A DNA stretch of 64,000 nt from the NCBI RefSeq assembly GCF_918797505.1, contig NC_092796.1, forward strand, positions 1,116,001 to 1,180,000. The letters are read 5' to 3'. Under the pieces are notes generated by a model. It did not search any database. It was not told the DNA's origin and was given only the letters and a program-made list of their open reading frames with translations. This DNA is from Bemisia tabaci (lineage: Eukaryota; Arthropoda; Insecta; Hemiptera; Aleyrodidae). Positions 1-11,097 of this stretch are shown here, piece by piece; the first letter of the stretch is position 1, and each line of letters begins with the position of its first letter. A program made the translations under genes and the position numbers.

Positions 1-89
1 GAAATTCAGGAGCAATCGTCTCGAGGAATGCCGCCAAGCGTACGAAGCGCCGATTATTGAAACCTGATCGACCGATCGAAAGATTCTTA

Positions 90-352
90 CACTTAAAAAA
101 TTAAAACCCCCGCTATGGAAGTCGTACTTACGGGCTATATAGACATTCCGGGCTCAGAAGTCGAAAGTTGCGGGTGTGGCACCCGGAGCAATCGAAGCTA
201 CGGCTCAGCATCCGTAACTTTCGACCTCTGAGCCCGAGACGGACGGTTATATCTAGGGGGCTACGCCCCGGCCGCTCGGGCCCAACCCCCTGATGGCCGC
301 GCCGCGCCATCAATGGGCCGCTTTCGCGGCCTATTTTTACCCTTTTTCAGTG
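90..352. mobile_element. Family A palindromic MITE, copy 1, with GC-rich insert in right arm
   Basis: The left end CACTTAAAAAA at 90 and the right end CTTTTTCAGTG ending at 352 form inverted termini. Inside, the left arm (about 127-190, GGGCTCAGAAGTCGAAAGTT) is answered by its reverse complement at about 210-236, so most of the element is one long hairpin. Compared with the copy at 30590-30795, the right arm carries about 70 extra GC-rich bases (255-330). No transposase frame is present, and no target duplication could be fixed. A non-autonomous DNA transposon is the best reading. Confidence 0.65.
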
Positions 353-429
353 TTAGTTTTTATTTTTCCCCTAACAATTACGATTTGTGGTATACTTTAA
401 TTTTAAACTTTACTTAATATTTACTTTAA

Positions 430-600
430 AATTAAGAGGAAGTGCGGTTCGGAATGACTGCTTGATGAAATATTTGCCAGTAACAAAGAAAACAATGATT
501 AGTAGGTAATAATTATAATTCTGGAGTCTGGGGATCGAACCCACACGAGTTCATAGTGAGCGCATTTGACGCTTTGACGGACTCGGCCACGCTCAATAGA
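430..600 (-). mobile_element. tRNA-derived SINE (head with Pol III A and B boxes)
   Basis: On the minus strand, 522-596 resembles a decayed Ser/Leu-type tRNA. An A box TGGCCGAGTCCG (578-589) is followed 36 nt later by a B box GGTTCGATCCC (531-541), both close to the Pol III consensus. The acceptor stem does not pair and the anticodon arm is degenerate, so it is not a working tRNA gene. The stretch down to about 430 is the probable SINE body. The 3' end and target duplication were not resolved. Confidence 0.55.
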
Positions 601-828
601 AATCGTCAGTGCAAATCTTGTTTAGATAAGTGTGATTGATGCGCAGGCTACACAGCTACTGCGCAACCTCCTCGACCACTGCGCATCCTCCCGCGAATAG
701 CGGTAGCAGTACAGGAGAATTCTGTAAATCACTCACTTTTATAACCGTTGATTTTAAAAAAAAACCATGGGTACTATTCCATAATCGAATTAGAGGGGGC
801 TCATCTAGGGCCAATTACTGACGATCTT

Positions 829-1042
829 ACGCAAAAATCATGGAAATCGGCCCGGTAGAACGCTCAAACGAACTATGACAAAAAAAGTATATAAGTGTAC
901 ATTGTTTAAACTGGGGAGAATTCGCAACTTTACCACGTTAATATAAATAAACCTGGTCCCCATATTACGAAATCTGAAAAAGAGTTGGTAATCTAGATCC
1001 GATTGCCGTCGATTGCGCAAAAATAATGAAAATCGGCCTGGT
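829..1042. repeat. Direct repeat of ~28 bp, 186 bp apart
   Basis: The segment 829-856 (ACGCAAAAATCATGGAAATC...) recurs at 1015-1042 with about four substitutions in 28 bases. Both end in ATCGGCCYGGT. The intervening DNA shows no frame or hairpin. It may be a two-unit tandem duplication or two ends of an unrecognised dispersed repeat. Confidence 0.4.
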
Positions 1043-1099
1043 TGAGAAGGCTTGTGGAACTTAGCGTTACCAGTTACGCAAAATTAGGAGGTCTCGGAG

Positions 1100-1141
1100 C
1101 TTATAGTATAGATAGATAGCCCGTAACTTTTTTTTACAGTG
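1100..1141 (-). mobile_element. Family A MITE, right-end fragment
   Basis: The bases GATAGATAGCCCGTAACTTT followed by a T-run and ACAGTG match the right terminus of the copy at 30590-30795 (GTCTATACAGCCCGTAACTT, T-run, CAGTG). Only the terminal ~40 bp remains. Confidence 0.45.
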
Positions 1142-1557
1142 AAGCAGTGATACCGAAGCAAACGAAGGATTTGGCAAGCGAATTTAAAAACGCAGTGAGT
1201 TTTGCGCAGTTTTAGGAATGATTCAGTATTTTTGGATCCATAGGCGCAGTCTAGGGTGTGGGAGTAAGGGCCCCCTTAAGTGCACCACCTCGGAGAAGAA
1301 GGATGTAAGTAGAGTATTTTGGTGATCCAATGGACATTGATACAATTTAAAATTTGGGATTTGAAAAGCATTTGAGGCGTTTTTTTGGCACACATCACAA
1401 TAGGAAGAAAGGAGGGGAAGCCCCCTAAAGACGTAAATATATGCGCGTATGAGAAACGGAGACAAACACTGTGTAAACAAATTGAAAAGTTAATGTTAAG
1501 GGGGATGGAGGGAACACGATGTAGCGCGGGTTCCACACGAGAAAAAAAAATCGATTC
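1142..1557. other. Unassigned non-coding DNA
   Basis: AT-rich DNA between a family A fragment and the palindrome at 1558. Overlapping short minus-strand frames (up to 86 codons) lack recognisable domains. No repeat shared with the rest of the window was seen. Confidence 0.4.
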
Positions 1558-1743
1558 GATCTAGAGTCCAGACTCTTAGAGACATTAACAAGAAAAATAA
1601 TCTTGATTCAGACGGACTTTTCCCTTGAATCAAAAGGAAATCCGCCTGAATTAAGAGGCTCAGCTCTTCAACTCAGGGAAAAATCTAATTGAATCAAGAT
1701 TATTTTTTCTTGTCAATATAATTCAGATTCTAGACTCTAGATC
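1558..1743. mobile_element. 186-bp palindromic element (GATCTAGAGTC termini)
   Basis: GATCTAGAGTCCAGACTCTT at 1558 is mirrored by AGACTCTAGATC ending at 1743. Further in, ACAAGAAAAATAATCTTGAT (about 1589-1608) pairs with its complement at about 1694-1713. The centre holds a second hairpin around CTTGAATCAAAAGG. It has the size and structure of a MITE. It is single-copy here, and no target duplication is evident. Confidence 0.5.
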
Positions 1744-2943
1744 CAAGCGACTTTTTTTTCCAATGAAAGCGCTTGCATATTGTGCGCCCATACGGTAAAA
1801 CTGCACAGTTAAGTGATGACTGGTAGAAATGTAAAGATTTGAATCGGAAATAAAAGGTTGGTAGACGAGTTTAAGTAGGCTTTTGAATGGAGGTGTCCTG
1901 GTAGAGCATTTACCACACTCTTGCATATAATAGAAAAAATGCATAATACATAAAACATAACTCAAGCCCATGTAGCTTTGGGAAAGCAATGCTGCGTGGG
2001 TGTAAAAGCAGAAAACGGTAGGGTGCGATAAGGCGGTCAGTTTTACATTTCCCTAGGATTGCCCATGGGGTAAAAATCTTGATTTTTCCAAAGTCCGACT
2101 AAAAAAAGGCAAAATATGGGACACTTTAAAGTACGTGTGATGTCAATCGAATGTACATTCATTGATCGTAAACGATAATAATGAATAGATAAATAAATAA
2201 ATAAATATGAAACCCGCAAAAGCATTGACTTTTGCGGATTTGTGCAAACTTACAGAAGAAGGGGGCGAGGGGGGCAAAACTGCTGGTTAATTTCCGACTG
2301 CAGCTTCACGGGTGAATAAATATTTTAAAGCTTCATTACGCACAGCGCGCGTAAAGCCACGCCCCCTCCCCCCGCCCTCTTCTCTGCAAATTTTCCCCGC
2401 TGAAAATTTACAATGCAAATTGCCGGCTAAAATATGCATAAGGCTTTTATGAAATTAAAAAGGGAACGGACGACGCACCGCGGGAGAGATACAGCCGGGA
2501 GGGGGAGAGGGGCCCACAGAGTTTAGAAGAAAAGTTTCAGAGACACTATAGAGTGAATTTAAACACTGTCTATAAAGTGAGTGCTTTGGAGAAAGTAAAA
2601 GCTCCACAATTCATGAGTAAAAGAAGCGAGGAGGGCTCCAGTTTCTGGAGTGGACGTAGAGTCAGTTTTTCTTTTTTTTCTTTTTTTCTTTTTTTTCTCA
2701 GTTAAATTGCATTCGTTAAAATACATAAATGAGTAATAATGATGACAAAAATAAAATCAGTTAATGCATTATGCTTTAAGTCGCACGATAATCTTTCCCT
2801 GAAGGGCAAGAAATGACGCGGGTCCATATTTTAATTCTTCACACTCAAACTAGGAATAGCTTCCACCAGAAGTCGAGGTTTCATCTCAGTCAAATGACGA
2901 TAAAGTCCTCAAAAGGGGGCCCTGGACATTTGAATGACTGCAT
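1744..2943. other. Unassigned non-coding DNA with pyrimidine tract
   Basis: No recognisable gene. It contains an ATAAATAAATAAATA microsatellite near 2189-2207, a short GC-rich patch near 2340-2395, and a CTTTTTTTT-type pyrimidine tract at about 2665-2700. Confidence 0.4.
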
Positions 2944-3103
2944 GGCGGATCCAGCAATTTGGCAACACCGCGCTTTCCTCCATTTAAACCTATGGAAATG
3001 TATCGATTCTTGGAGGGGCCAGATGCTCGTACAAGAATCGATAATTTAGCATAGGTTCAAATGGCCGAAATCCGAGGTTTTCCAAATTGCTGGATCCGCC
3101 TTT
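2944..3103. mobile_element. hAT-like MITE with GGCGGATCCAGCAATTTGG termini
   Basis: The ends GGCGGATCCAGCAATTTGG (2944) and CCAAATTGCTGGATCCGCC (ending near 3103) are perfect inverted repeats of 19 bp. The pairing continues through CCTATGGAAATGTATCGATT and its partner at about 3035-3060. The interior resembles the middle of the family H element at 50586 (CATTTAAACCTATGGAAA next to ATCGAT). No clear 8-bp target duplication was found, so the superfamily is inferred. Confidence 0.6.
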
Positions 3104-6100
3104 GGGTGACTTGAGAGAAAATCCTTTCCGATGAAGGTATGACTTCAACAAACGATACTGCCACGCACTTTCAGAAATCCGGAGTGCGGAGCCCATTTAT
3201 CCTCCAAAAAACCTGAATAAATTGAATGAGAACGGAGTTTACAACAGAAAATTAGTTACTTCAGCTCTGTAAGAGGTGTAAATTCTGTTTTGCACTGGAA
3301 ATACACGGTTGATCTGGGGAAAAAATAGGGTCCGAAGTGTAATGCACTCCGGATATCACAGCGAGGGTTTCGAAGGAAGTAATGAAGAAATCCGAGAGAC
3401 CTGGCTACCCGGCGCATGAGCAAGGGAGACATTTCGACTGGAGACAAACACGGAAGCTTGCCTGATAAAAGGCACTTGAGGTGACCACCCCAATAATTCA
3501 ACGTCCCCGGCTGCCAGAACTTGCTCCTTCGATGATGGCCTCCACCGGGAGAATCCCTCTCTGGAGCTGAGCCGGCAACACTGCCAAAGTTGCCCCTTCC
3601 GCGGAGGGAGCTCCGAACTTTGCGTCGTCCTAACAAGCCTTGTTTCGGATTGAGATATCCGCTACGCAGTTTCCGCGCCGCGGTGGAATTCGGTAAATTG
3701 CGGCCTAAGCCAAAACACGGATCCGAACACGCGGACGATAACATTCTTTTGAAACATCGAGGTGAAGAAAAATGCCCCGTCCGTGGCTGCTCCCTGTCCA
3801 AAGCCCAACAAAGCGAATGGACGCTCAAGCGCCGTGGCTATTCCAGAAATGCGACCTAATTTTCCGGCCACATGAAAGAAGTACAGAAAAGCGTGCGCTC
3901 CTGAAATTACTGTGGTAATTTCCTCCCCTCAAAAATCCAACCTACGGAAGAAAATGCCATCATTTCCTGGACGAAAGAACTTAACTACGCCTCAACGTTG
4001 CGAAATCTTCGCTTGCTAATCGTATTTTTACTCGGAAACGTTTGGAAATTCTTAGCTTCCCCCTGATCATTTAAAAAAATCAAGACACATTTGTTTGGAC
4101 ACTTTTTATTCGTATTAATTTGAAAAGTTGAATTTTTCAGTCAATTTTGCAACATTAGACTGGGGTAATACGTTACTTTATTTGGGAAACTATGATACAC
4201 GCCGTCAGAAAATGAATCAAATAGAGCTCTTGGTGCATAGTCGCTGCTCTTAACTTCTCTTGGAAGAAGTAAGTCATCCAGGAGTGCCATTTCTGAAGTG
4301 CAAGGGGGAAATCGCCCCCACCCCTCCAGATTTCAAAGTTGACTTTTTCATAATCTTGCCATGGACAAGCAAATTTTGCCTACTCTGAAATTTAGCTGAA
4401 ATGATACCCTTACATCTGCAGCGATCTATCGGAATTTCTTGGTCAAGCCCCGTGACTTACCACACTTGCATAAAGTCACAACCAAAAATTCCTGGTATGC
4501 TTATTGATGCATGCCGCATATAAGATAATTACTGACTCAAGTTCCAAAGAAAAGAGTCAATATTGATTTAAAAATCAGTCGAGTTGATGATTGATTTCAT
4601 CCAGATTAAGAACATTGCTCTCATGCTTATCCAAGAATGAATACTGATTGTGAGTCCGAAAACTTGATGAGGTAATACTCTGTAAAGACGGAGTCAGTGC
4701 AACGCAATATTTAGAATAATGAAAAAGATTCAATCTCTAGTAAGTCAACTAAAGTTCCATTAGATAACTTAGGTTAGCGTAAGAGGAGGACAAAATTAGA
4801 TTATAGTTTACAGGACGTTTGGCAATTGGTATTCAACTGTTTTGCAGGCAAATTTGGCGTGCATGGCTAGCTGAGATCTGCAATCAATAGTTCGATTTTC
4901 TAGTGCCTGTTCCTCCGGTTGATAAAGCATTTGAGGAAATTTTTCCGTGAATTCTTGAACTGAAAATTACGGTCTCTCCCAATAGCCTGGACGCGGTCTG
5001 CTCTTTTGGCAACTGTCTTTTCACTAAAAACGTCTCTTTTTTGTTCCCCGAATCGACTTATTTTCTTCTTATCTGAGCAACTCTTGGTATTTTTCCTTAA
5101 TTTTATCTCTCTTCCCTGTTTGAGTCCAGGAATTCAGCCGTTGCGAACATTCTGCTGTCGTCAGAATTGACACTATCTCGCATCGCGCTGTCAATAACAG
5201 TTTTCTCCTATTCTTGGCTGGAACATCCCCCAAACGCGTAGCGTTGTCGCGTTTTGCACATCAAATGCACTATATTTTACGACAACCAACTACTGTAGCT
5301 CATTTTAAAAACGGCATATGTTCTCGGAATAGGAGCTTTTATGAATGATCCAGAAATGTAAGTTCCTTGCCGCCTAAAGTAGTTCAATAGTCATTCAGCT
5401 TAAAAACCAGCGACCAAACATGAACAGGAGACTCTTGATGTTGAAAAATATTCGAAATCTTTAAGGAGACGTTTTTCATTAAATCTGAAACCAAAACCAA
5501 AAGCATGGTTAAATGGTTTCAGCGTTTTATATGAAGAACGAACTTATGATTTCAGCTTCTACTTGCAACGTCGAAAACGGTTAGGAGGAATGAAAGATCA
5601 CGATTATCAAAACTATCTCTTTCACCCATTTGACCGAAAGTAACTTGAACAAATATGGCAACTATGTAAAGGACACGGGTAAGCAACTGAAAGTCGAAGC
5701 GGTTGTGTTTGAAGCAGATAAATGACAAGAATTATAACCATTTTTTACTGGATTGATCAATTTTCCTTCCTTGCCTGTTGCGTGGTTGCCAGTTTATAAT
5801 CTCGTTTACGCTCTCTGCTTTGCTATCTGGTTTTCAGTCAAGGACGACCCACTCCCATAGGAAAATGAATGGATGGGATTTTTTTTTTGGGGGGGGGGGG
5901 CGGTAAAACGTGCAAACACTAATTTTTTTTTTAATTTTGAGTTATTTGCAGGACGCTGCAGGAGCATGCAGTCACATATTTTTTTAGACAGCAGCTATTT
6001 TACCAAAATTATGGATGAAATTCTGAAAATCTATGCAATGCCCCAATTTTGACGTGAGGGCACGTCATGTTTGAGCAAAGCCTGAGTGTGTGACATAATT

Positions 6101-6816
6101 TAAGAGCGGTCCCGAGAGCGAATGTTTTGACCCCCGAAATTAACTTATGCCTCACCAATTTGCGATGTTCGGAGATCCAGTTGGGGGTCTTAAAAAATAT
6201 TTTGCCTTCGTATAATAATTCAGCCTCATTATTTACCGTCAGCTCAGCCATTTTCGTCTCTGGGCTCAACTCAGTTTTCAGAGTTTCGGACCAAAATGAT
6301 CTATTCGGTTGGCACTATGCGCCCCCAACTCCAGCTGAGGGGTAGTGTGGAAAGAGAGGATGGTCCAGCTCCCCTGTCGTCAGGATGAGTGAGAGATAGG
6401 ACAGTTTCTTAGCTGCCTTGGCTAACAGACAAAATATGAGCTACATTAGCAGCAGGAGCCAACAAAGTCGCCCATCTTCTCGTCAAATCATAGACAATTG
6501 TATGAGAGAGAGAAAAATATCTAAATGAGGGCGCACACTCAAGGAGTTAATTTGTTGCCCTGTTGAAAAACTAATTAAATACGGAGTAAGAAGATGCGAA
6601 TGACGAGACCAACTATTCCGTTAAAGCTCCTCGCATCGTTGACAGATCCAGTGGCATAAATCCATTTCCCCAAAAACATTTCATCTATGCTCCTATTCCT
6701 TCATTGCCTGTTTTTCCGACAAAATAGAATCCCTACGGTCCATATTTGCTGGAAAGTGGCCTTTACTACGGAATGAGTCACTTTCATCTGAAATTAAATA
6801 GTGAATTATTAGTATC
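3104..6816. other. Unassigned non-coding DNA
   Basis: No gene recognised. A 190-codon minus-strand frame (3256-3828) and its plus-strand shadows cover a mildly GC-rich patch. The peptide is rich in Arg, Gly, Pro and Ser with no domain I know, and it is probably chance. A T10-G12 homopolymer junction lies at 5879-5900. From about 3900 to 5860 I see only AT-rich unique sequence. Confidence 0.4.
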
Positions 6817-6956
6817 CGGCGGCGTGGCGTGAATGATCGAATATCAATATTTTCCCATTTGAAGCTACGGTAAAGAATCAAATATTACGGTCGCCGTTGC
6901 GAACACCTTACCTGTTTATTGATCCTTTTCCATAGGTTTAAATGGCAGATCAATCT
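6817..6956. mobile_element. Family H hAT-like MITE, 3'-truncated copy
   Basis: Starts GGCGGCGTGGCGTGAATGAT and follows the 50586 copy through CCCATTTGAAGCTACGGTAA, TGCGAACACC, GATCCTTTTCCATAGG and AAATGGCAGAT. The right TIR is missing. It is diverged from the 50586 copy and so probably older. Confidence 0.6.
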
Positions 6957-7124
6957 GCCTTCAACCTTCTCAAGTATACAAAATCAAGGTACAAATATTT
7001 TGTATTCTTATAAAAAAGTTTGCTTGATATCTACATATTTAAAATAATCCGTGACTTTCTTCTGCATTCGGCCAGCTGCCAGTCTTTTAGCTGCTGTTCT
7101 TCAATTACGACACAGGAATGAAAG

Positions 7125-8008
7125 CAGGGCCGGATTTTCCTACTTGCCGCCCATGGGCCGCCTGTATTTTGCCGCCCCCTTCTCATTCGTTTTGAACCAT
7201 CAATAAAAACCATCAAGTGAACGTGCCGAAGCGAAAGGAGTGAATAAGACGCGTTTACTCGTGTTGAACACATTTTTTGGGAAAGCCCTTTCAACACTAC
7301 TAGCAAAAGGTCACGGAACTTTGCGCGAAAGTCAAGTTTCGTAAACCTATCTCTAATGGACAAGGCCTTCCATTCAAAGAAATGAACGAAAAAATTATGA
7401 AAGAACAAACATAAAGTTTGGTTTAATGATTTTAACTTCCGCCGCCGCGCCGCGCCGACCGCACCGTGTTTGGCGCAATGCGTGAAGTATTCACGCAGTC
7501 TTGTAGGCGCTATGCGTTTCACGCTGACCGCACTGTGTTTGGCGCAATGGGTGAAGATTCATGCATTCTTGTAGGCGCTATCCGTTTCACGCTGACCACA
7601 ATAACCGCACTATGTTTGATGCAATGCGTGAAGTATTCGTGCAGTCTTGTAGGCGCTAATATGTGTTACATGCCGACCGCCGCGCCGAGGGCTTCTCCTT
7701 TTCATCTCAAGTCCTCGTCATCATCTCTCCCTGAGTCGCGCCGTTCCAGGCCAAATTGTGTGTTTGGTTTCTCTCTTAACTCGACTAATTAAAGGTGCTG
7801 TCTCTTGTATCACTGAAAGACGACAAAATTAGAAATTACTATACTCTCAGGAAATGATAGATTTTGTAGCCTTTTCTCGTTTGTAATTTTTTGTTCTAAA
7901 TCCGATTTTTTTTTACACCTACATTTAAAAAAATTGCAAAATTTGCCGCCCCCTAGATTTGCCGTCATGGGCCGTGGCCCATGTGGCCACCCCCTTAATC
8001 CGGCCCTG
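7125..8008. mobile_element. Complete non-autonomous hAT-type transposon (884 bp)
   Basis: The termini are CAGGGCCGGATT (7125) and AATCCGGCCCTG (ending 8008), a perfect 12-bp TIR. They are flanked by an exact 8-bp target duplication AATGAAAG at 7117-7124 and 8009-8016. An 8-bp duplication and CAGGG ends are hallmarks of the hAT superfamily. Subterminal segments on both sides carry TTGCCGCCC and ATGGGCCG motifs. The interior includes a three-unit tandem array (7457-7680). A 163-codon minus-strand frame inside has no BED zinc finger or hAT dimerisation motif, so the element must rely on a transposase supplied elsewhere. The intact duplication suggests a fairly young insertion. Confidence 0.85.
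7457..7680. repeat. Three-copy ~70-bp tandem array inside the hAT element
   Basis: Units start at 7457, 7526 and 7594 with GACCGCACYGTGTTTGGCGC-like sequence (lengths 69, 68 and 81 bp; the third has a ~9-bp insert near its start). Each contains GCAATGSGTGAAG and TTGTAGGCGCTA. The same unit, diverged, builds both arms of the palindrome at 48642-48798. Confidence 0.8.
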
Positions 8009-8179
8009 AATGAAAGTGAGGAATTGGTTTCGACCGATGAGTTCGGATAGTCCGAGGTTTACTTCATAACTTTTTCCTTGCAATTTCAAACAGTAATGTC
8101 TATAGAATTACTTTCATTTTCATTTATATATTATATATGTTAAGAGGCAATTTGAAGTGGATATGGCCCCGCTGCGTCG

Positions 8180-8345
8180 TCCCGTCGGTTGGGGATCCTG
8201 CGGAACTAGGCATCTTAAAGCGGGTTTGGGGCGTAATTAGATTAAAGGGCAAACAGGCGCGGATCACCAATCGACTTAATTAGACGCGAATACTTCAAAG
8301 ACGATACGGGCGCGGGCGGCCTGTCGCCAAGACCGTTTAGTATTT
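8180..8345. promoter_or_regulatory. GC-rich islet with two TAATTAG sites, possible enhancer
   Basis: A GC-rich patch in AT-rich surroundings contains GTAATTAGATTAAAG and CTTAATTAGACGCG, both with a homeodomain-type TAATTAG core, plus CCAATC. No repeat copy occurs in the window. Enhancer function is inferred from composition alone. Confidence 0.2.
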
Positions 8346-8906
8346 ACATTTTGAAGGATGACGTCTTGTGAGTTGTGCCCCCTGAGAGGAGTTAGGCCAC
8401 GTTATGGATGGCTGTCGCGCGCTGCTTCACCTCTTGACACGTCGCCCTCCTTGACTGACGGCCTCATCGCACGCAGGCAGATGGAGAGGGGCACTGCCCT
8501 CCTAAACAAGAACCACCTAATGTCGCTGAGACATGCACGCTGATACGTGGTTCTGCCTCGGCCGGGCCACGGGTGGAATTTCGACGAAATGACCTCAAAC
8601 CTGTCCCGGGGCCCAAAATTGTCTCGGCTATTTTCCCGTCAAAAATAATTGAGATGAGAAATGCTGCGAGGTTTGGAGGAAACATTAGCAGACCCAGGGG
8701 GGCCACCTATCACAGTCCTCCTCCCCCTCCCCCCCCCCCACCTGCCTAGGAGTGTTGCCGAAGGATGGATACGGAAAGTCGCTTCCTCAATGATTTGAAA
8801 AATTAAGGTAACTTCTAAAAAAAGAAGGAAAAAAGGAAAAAAATCATTGCTGATGAATTTTTGTTATGGCTTTGAAGATTAAGTTCATCAGAGTTCCAAC
8901 TTGGTT
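8346..8906. other. Unassigned non-coding DNA
   Basis: Includes an 11-base C run at 8729-8739 and an A/G-rich stretch at about 8815-8845. No gene or shared repeat was recognised. Confidence 0.4.
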
Positions 8907-9159
8907 CACTGAAGAAAAGGTCAAAATTACCATAATATTGGTTTTCCGTGTGAACTCTTGATTAATAGAGGTCATAAGCAATGCTTTGGGTTTAGTATTT
9001 TTACCAATACGTTCGTAATTTTGTCATATTTGTTCCATTTAATGGTTAAATGAATTGGGAAATAACACAATTATTATTGTTTGTTATGTCTATTATAAAT
9101 TAAGAGTTCATATGGAATGCCATTAATATTGTGATTTTTACCATATTTGTTTCCCAGTG
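8907..9159. mobile_element. ~250-bp MITE with CACTG termini
   Basis: CACTGAAGAAAAGGTC at 8907 is mirrored by ...TTTCCCAGTG ending at 9159. The arms also share ATTACCATAATATTGG versus its complement near 9120-9150, and GTGAACTCTTGATTAATAG versus its complement near 9095-9115. The flanks (GGTT before, CA after) are the same as around the family A copy at 30590. That hints at a shared terminal consensus longer than CACTG, or at a site preference. Confidence 0.6.
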
Positions 9160-10930
9160 CACGGAAAGCAGAGAGTTTTCACACTCAGACATAAAAGCAC
9201 CCAACTACAGACACAGAGGCACACTTATGGCACATACGTTACTGCTAAATGATTCAGAAAAATCGGTTCTTTTTCCGGAATAAAATTCATTTAAAGAGCA
9301 CCATGGGTGATTCAGCGCATGCCACCGCACCATCAAACCATCAATGGACACACTGTTGAATCTCCTCGAATTTCATTCGATACTGAGAGCAAAAATGGGG
9401 GGAAAAATCGGAATGAAAATTATTTGAGGCGTCGCTTGACCTGTATATCAATTAGTTCGAGGGAGGATTGTGCTGGTCTCAAAATTGAAATAGGGATGTA
9501 AAAAATCACAATATGTAGTTGCACGCTAAACAAGCGTTCAAATGCAGCCGATTTTTTGTAATGAAACATCTCCAATATCTATGCATCACACTCCAATATC
9601 AATACATCACAGAGGAAAATATTTTAGTCATAATTGCCGAAAAAAGGTGTTGATTGGGTACATCAATCATGAAAACGATTCATCTACCTACGCTAACACA
9701 ATGAGCAGTAAAAATTTGCCGAGAGCGGAATTTTGGTGAAGAGTGACTACAGGAATTCCGAGGCAAACTTAAAAACAATACCGACATACATTGTGCTTTA
9801 TTTTGTCCCTTTCATTCATATGTAGATATTTTTATTTGATTACTTGTCTTTTTTTAAAATGCCAAATTAATTTTATATTGAGAAGTTCCATATCGCTCAA
9901 TTTTGTCATTTAATTGCTTTTGAACTACTTTTATTTTTCTTATTTTTTTATTTGCAGCTATGGAATTTGAATTTGATTTGCATATTCTCAATTTGCTCAA
10001 AGAATTCGGTCGAGTATTTTCAAATATGGTATGCATCCATTGGCCGTTAGCAGTTGCAGCTAGCTGTGGAAGATTGGTGAATCGAGAAAAAACGCAACGC
10101 CGTTTTCAACATGACTAACTTTTTTTTTCCTCCATACATTTCACTTTAATAAACAAACCTTTTTTAATTTGTGTAATATTGCATGATATTCTCTAAAAAT
10201 GCCATACAAAACTGGAAATTGCGTTTCGTTTGAAAATTATAACCTTTTACCTCTTCTGCCTCTACTTCTTTTCCTCATCCTTCTTGTTCCTCTAATTCTC
10301 CTTCTTACTCGGCATCTCCATCTTCTTCTTCTTTTTCTCAAATTTCTTCTACATCCTCATCTGCCAAATGTTATGAATTTTGAGACCTGATCGAGTCCGT
10401 TCGATTTGGGTTGGATTAATCGCAAATCTGCGCAACTTGACTGACATAGCAAAGAGAAGGAAAGTGTTGCCGCAAGTGCAAAAATGAAGTTTTGAGGAAA
10501 CGGGCTCAGGCGCGTCTGACCGGAAAATTTTATTGAAAGGAGCCTCCATTCTTTGTCAAATTGTCACTAATCATCCGAAAGACTCTTAGAAATCGTTTGG
10601 GTATTAAAAATCGACCGATTTTATTTCAATTACTTAAAAAAGGTATTAATCGTTTTCATGTGGGGCTAGCGTTACGCAAGACAGCCGTAAAAGCTATTTT
10701 CTGCATGCTTTCGTGGTTGCGTTTTAGACACACAACAAACACATTTTCAGGTTAAAAAAATGGCAGAAGAGTGGGATACTTTACTTGAAAGCACTGTTTT
10801 CATTAAGTCTCTGGAGGATTAATGTCACTTACGGCTGTTTTGCCTGAAACTACTTAATTTTTTGCGCAATTACGGGTTCCTCATCTGTCTCGTCTTCATA
10901 CAATTAAGATGCATTTTGCTATTCAGCAAT
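9160..10930. other. Unassigned non-coding DNA with small tandem repeats
   Basis: Contains a two-unit 21-bp tandem repeat at 9570-9611 (CTCCAATATCTATGCATCAC twice with two changes) and a TTC/CTT-rich pyrimidine tract at about 10245-10370. The 63-codon Leu-rich frame over that tract is a composition artefact. Confidence 0.4.
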
Positions 10931-11097
10931 TGAAATCGACGTATTTTTTCTTGATTGAAAAAAGGAGTTGATTTTTTATTGAATCCCCTGATGGAAAGAG
11001 TAAGAAAGAAAGCCCAAATTATTTGACGGAAAAAATACCATAGTTTCCACAAATCGAAGAAATATAAAATTAGCAAAGAACAAAAATGTGGATTTTC
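10931..11097 (-). repeat. Left arm of a 167-bp inverted duplication
   Basis: The reverse complement of this segment matches 11951-12117 over all 167 bases with about nine substitutions and no indels (~95%). The arms are separated by 853 bp. If transcribed as one RNA, the arms could pair into a long stem. They could instead be two opposed copies of one mobile element, or the long TIRs of a ~1.19-kb element (10931-12117). Confidence 0.75.

Noticed and set aside
3256..3828. 190-codon minus-strand frame
   Set aside because: Low-complexity Arg/Ser/Gly-rich peptide with overlapping shadow frames and no family resemblance.
7031..7522. 163-codon frame in the hAT element as a transposase
   Set aside because: No BED finger, RNase-H-like catalytic motif or hAT C-terminal dimerisation motif, and it extends outside the element boundary at 7125.
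10245..10370. Leu-rich frame as a membrane or signal peptide
   Set aside because: Translation of a CTT/TTC pyrimidine tract.
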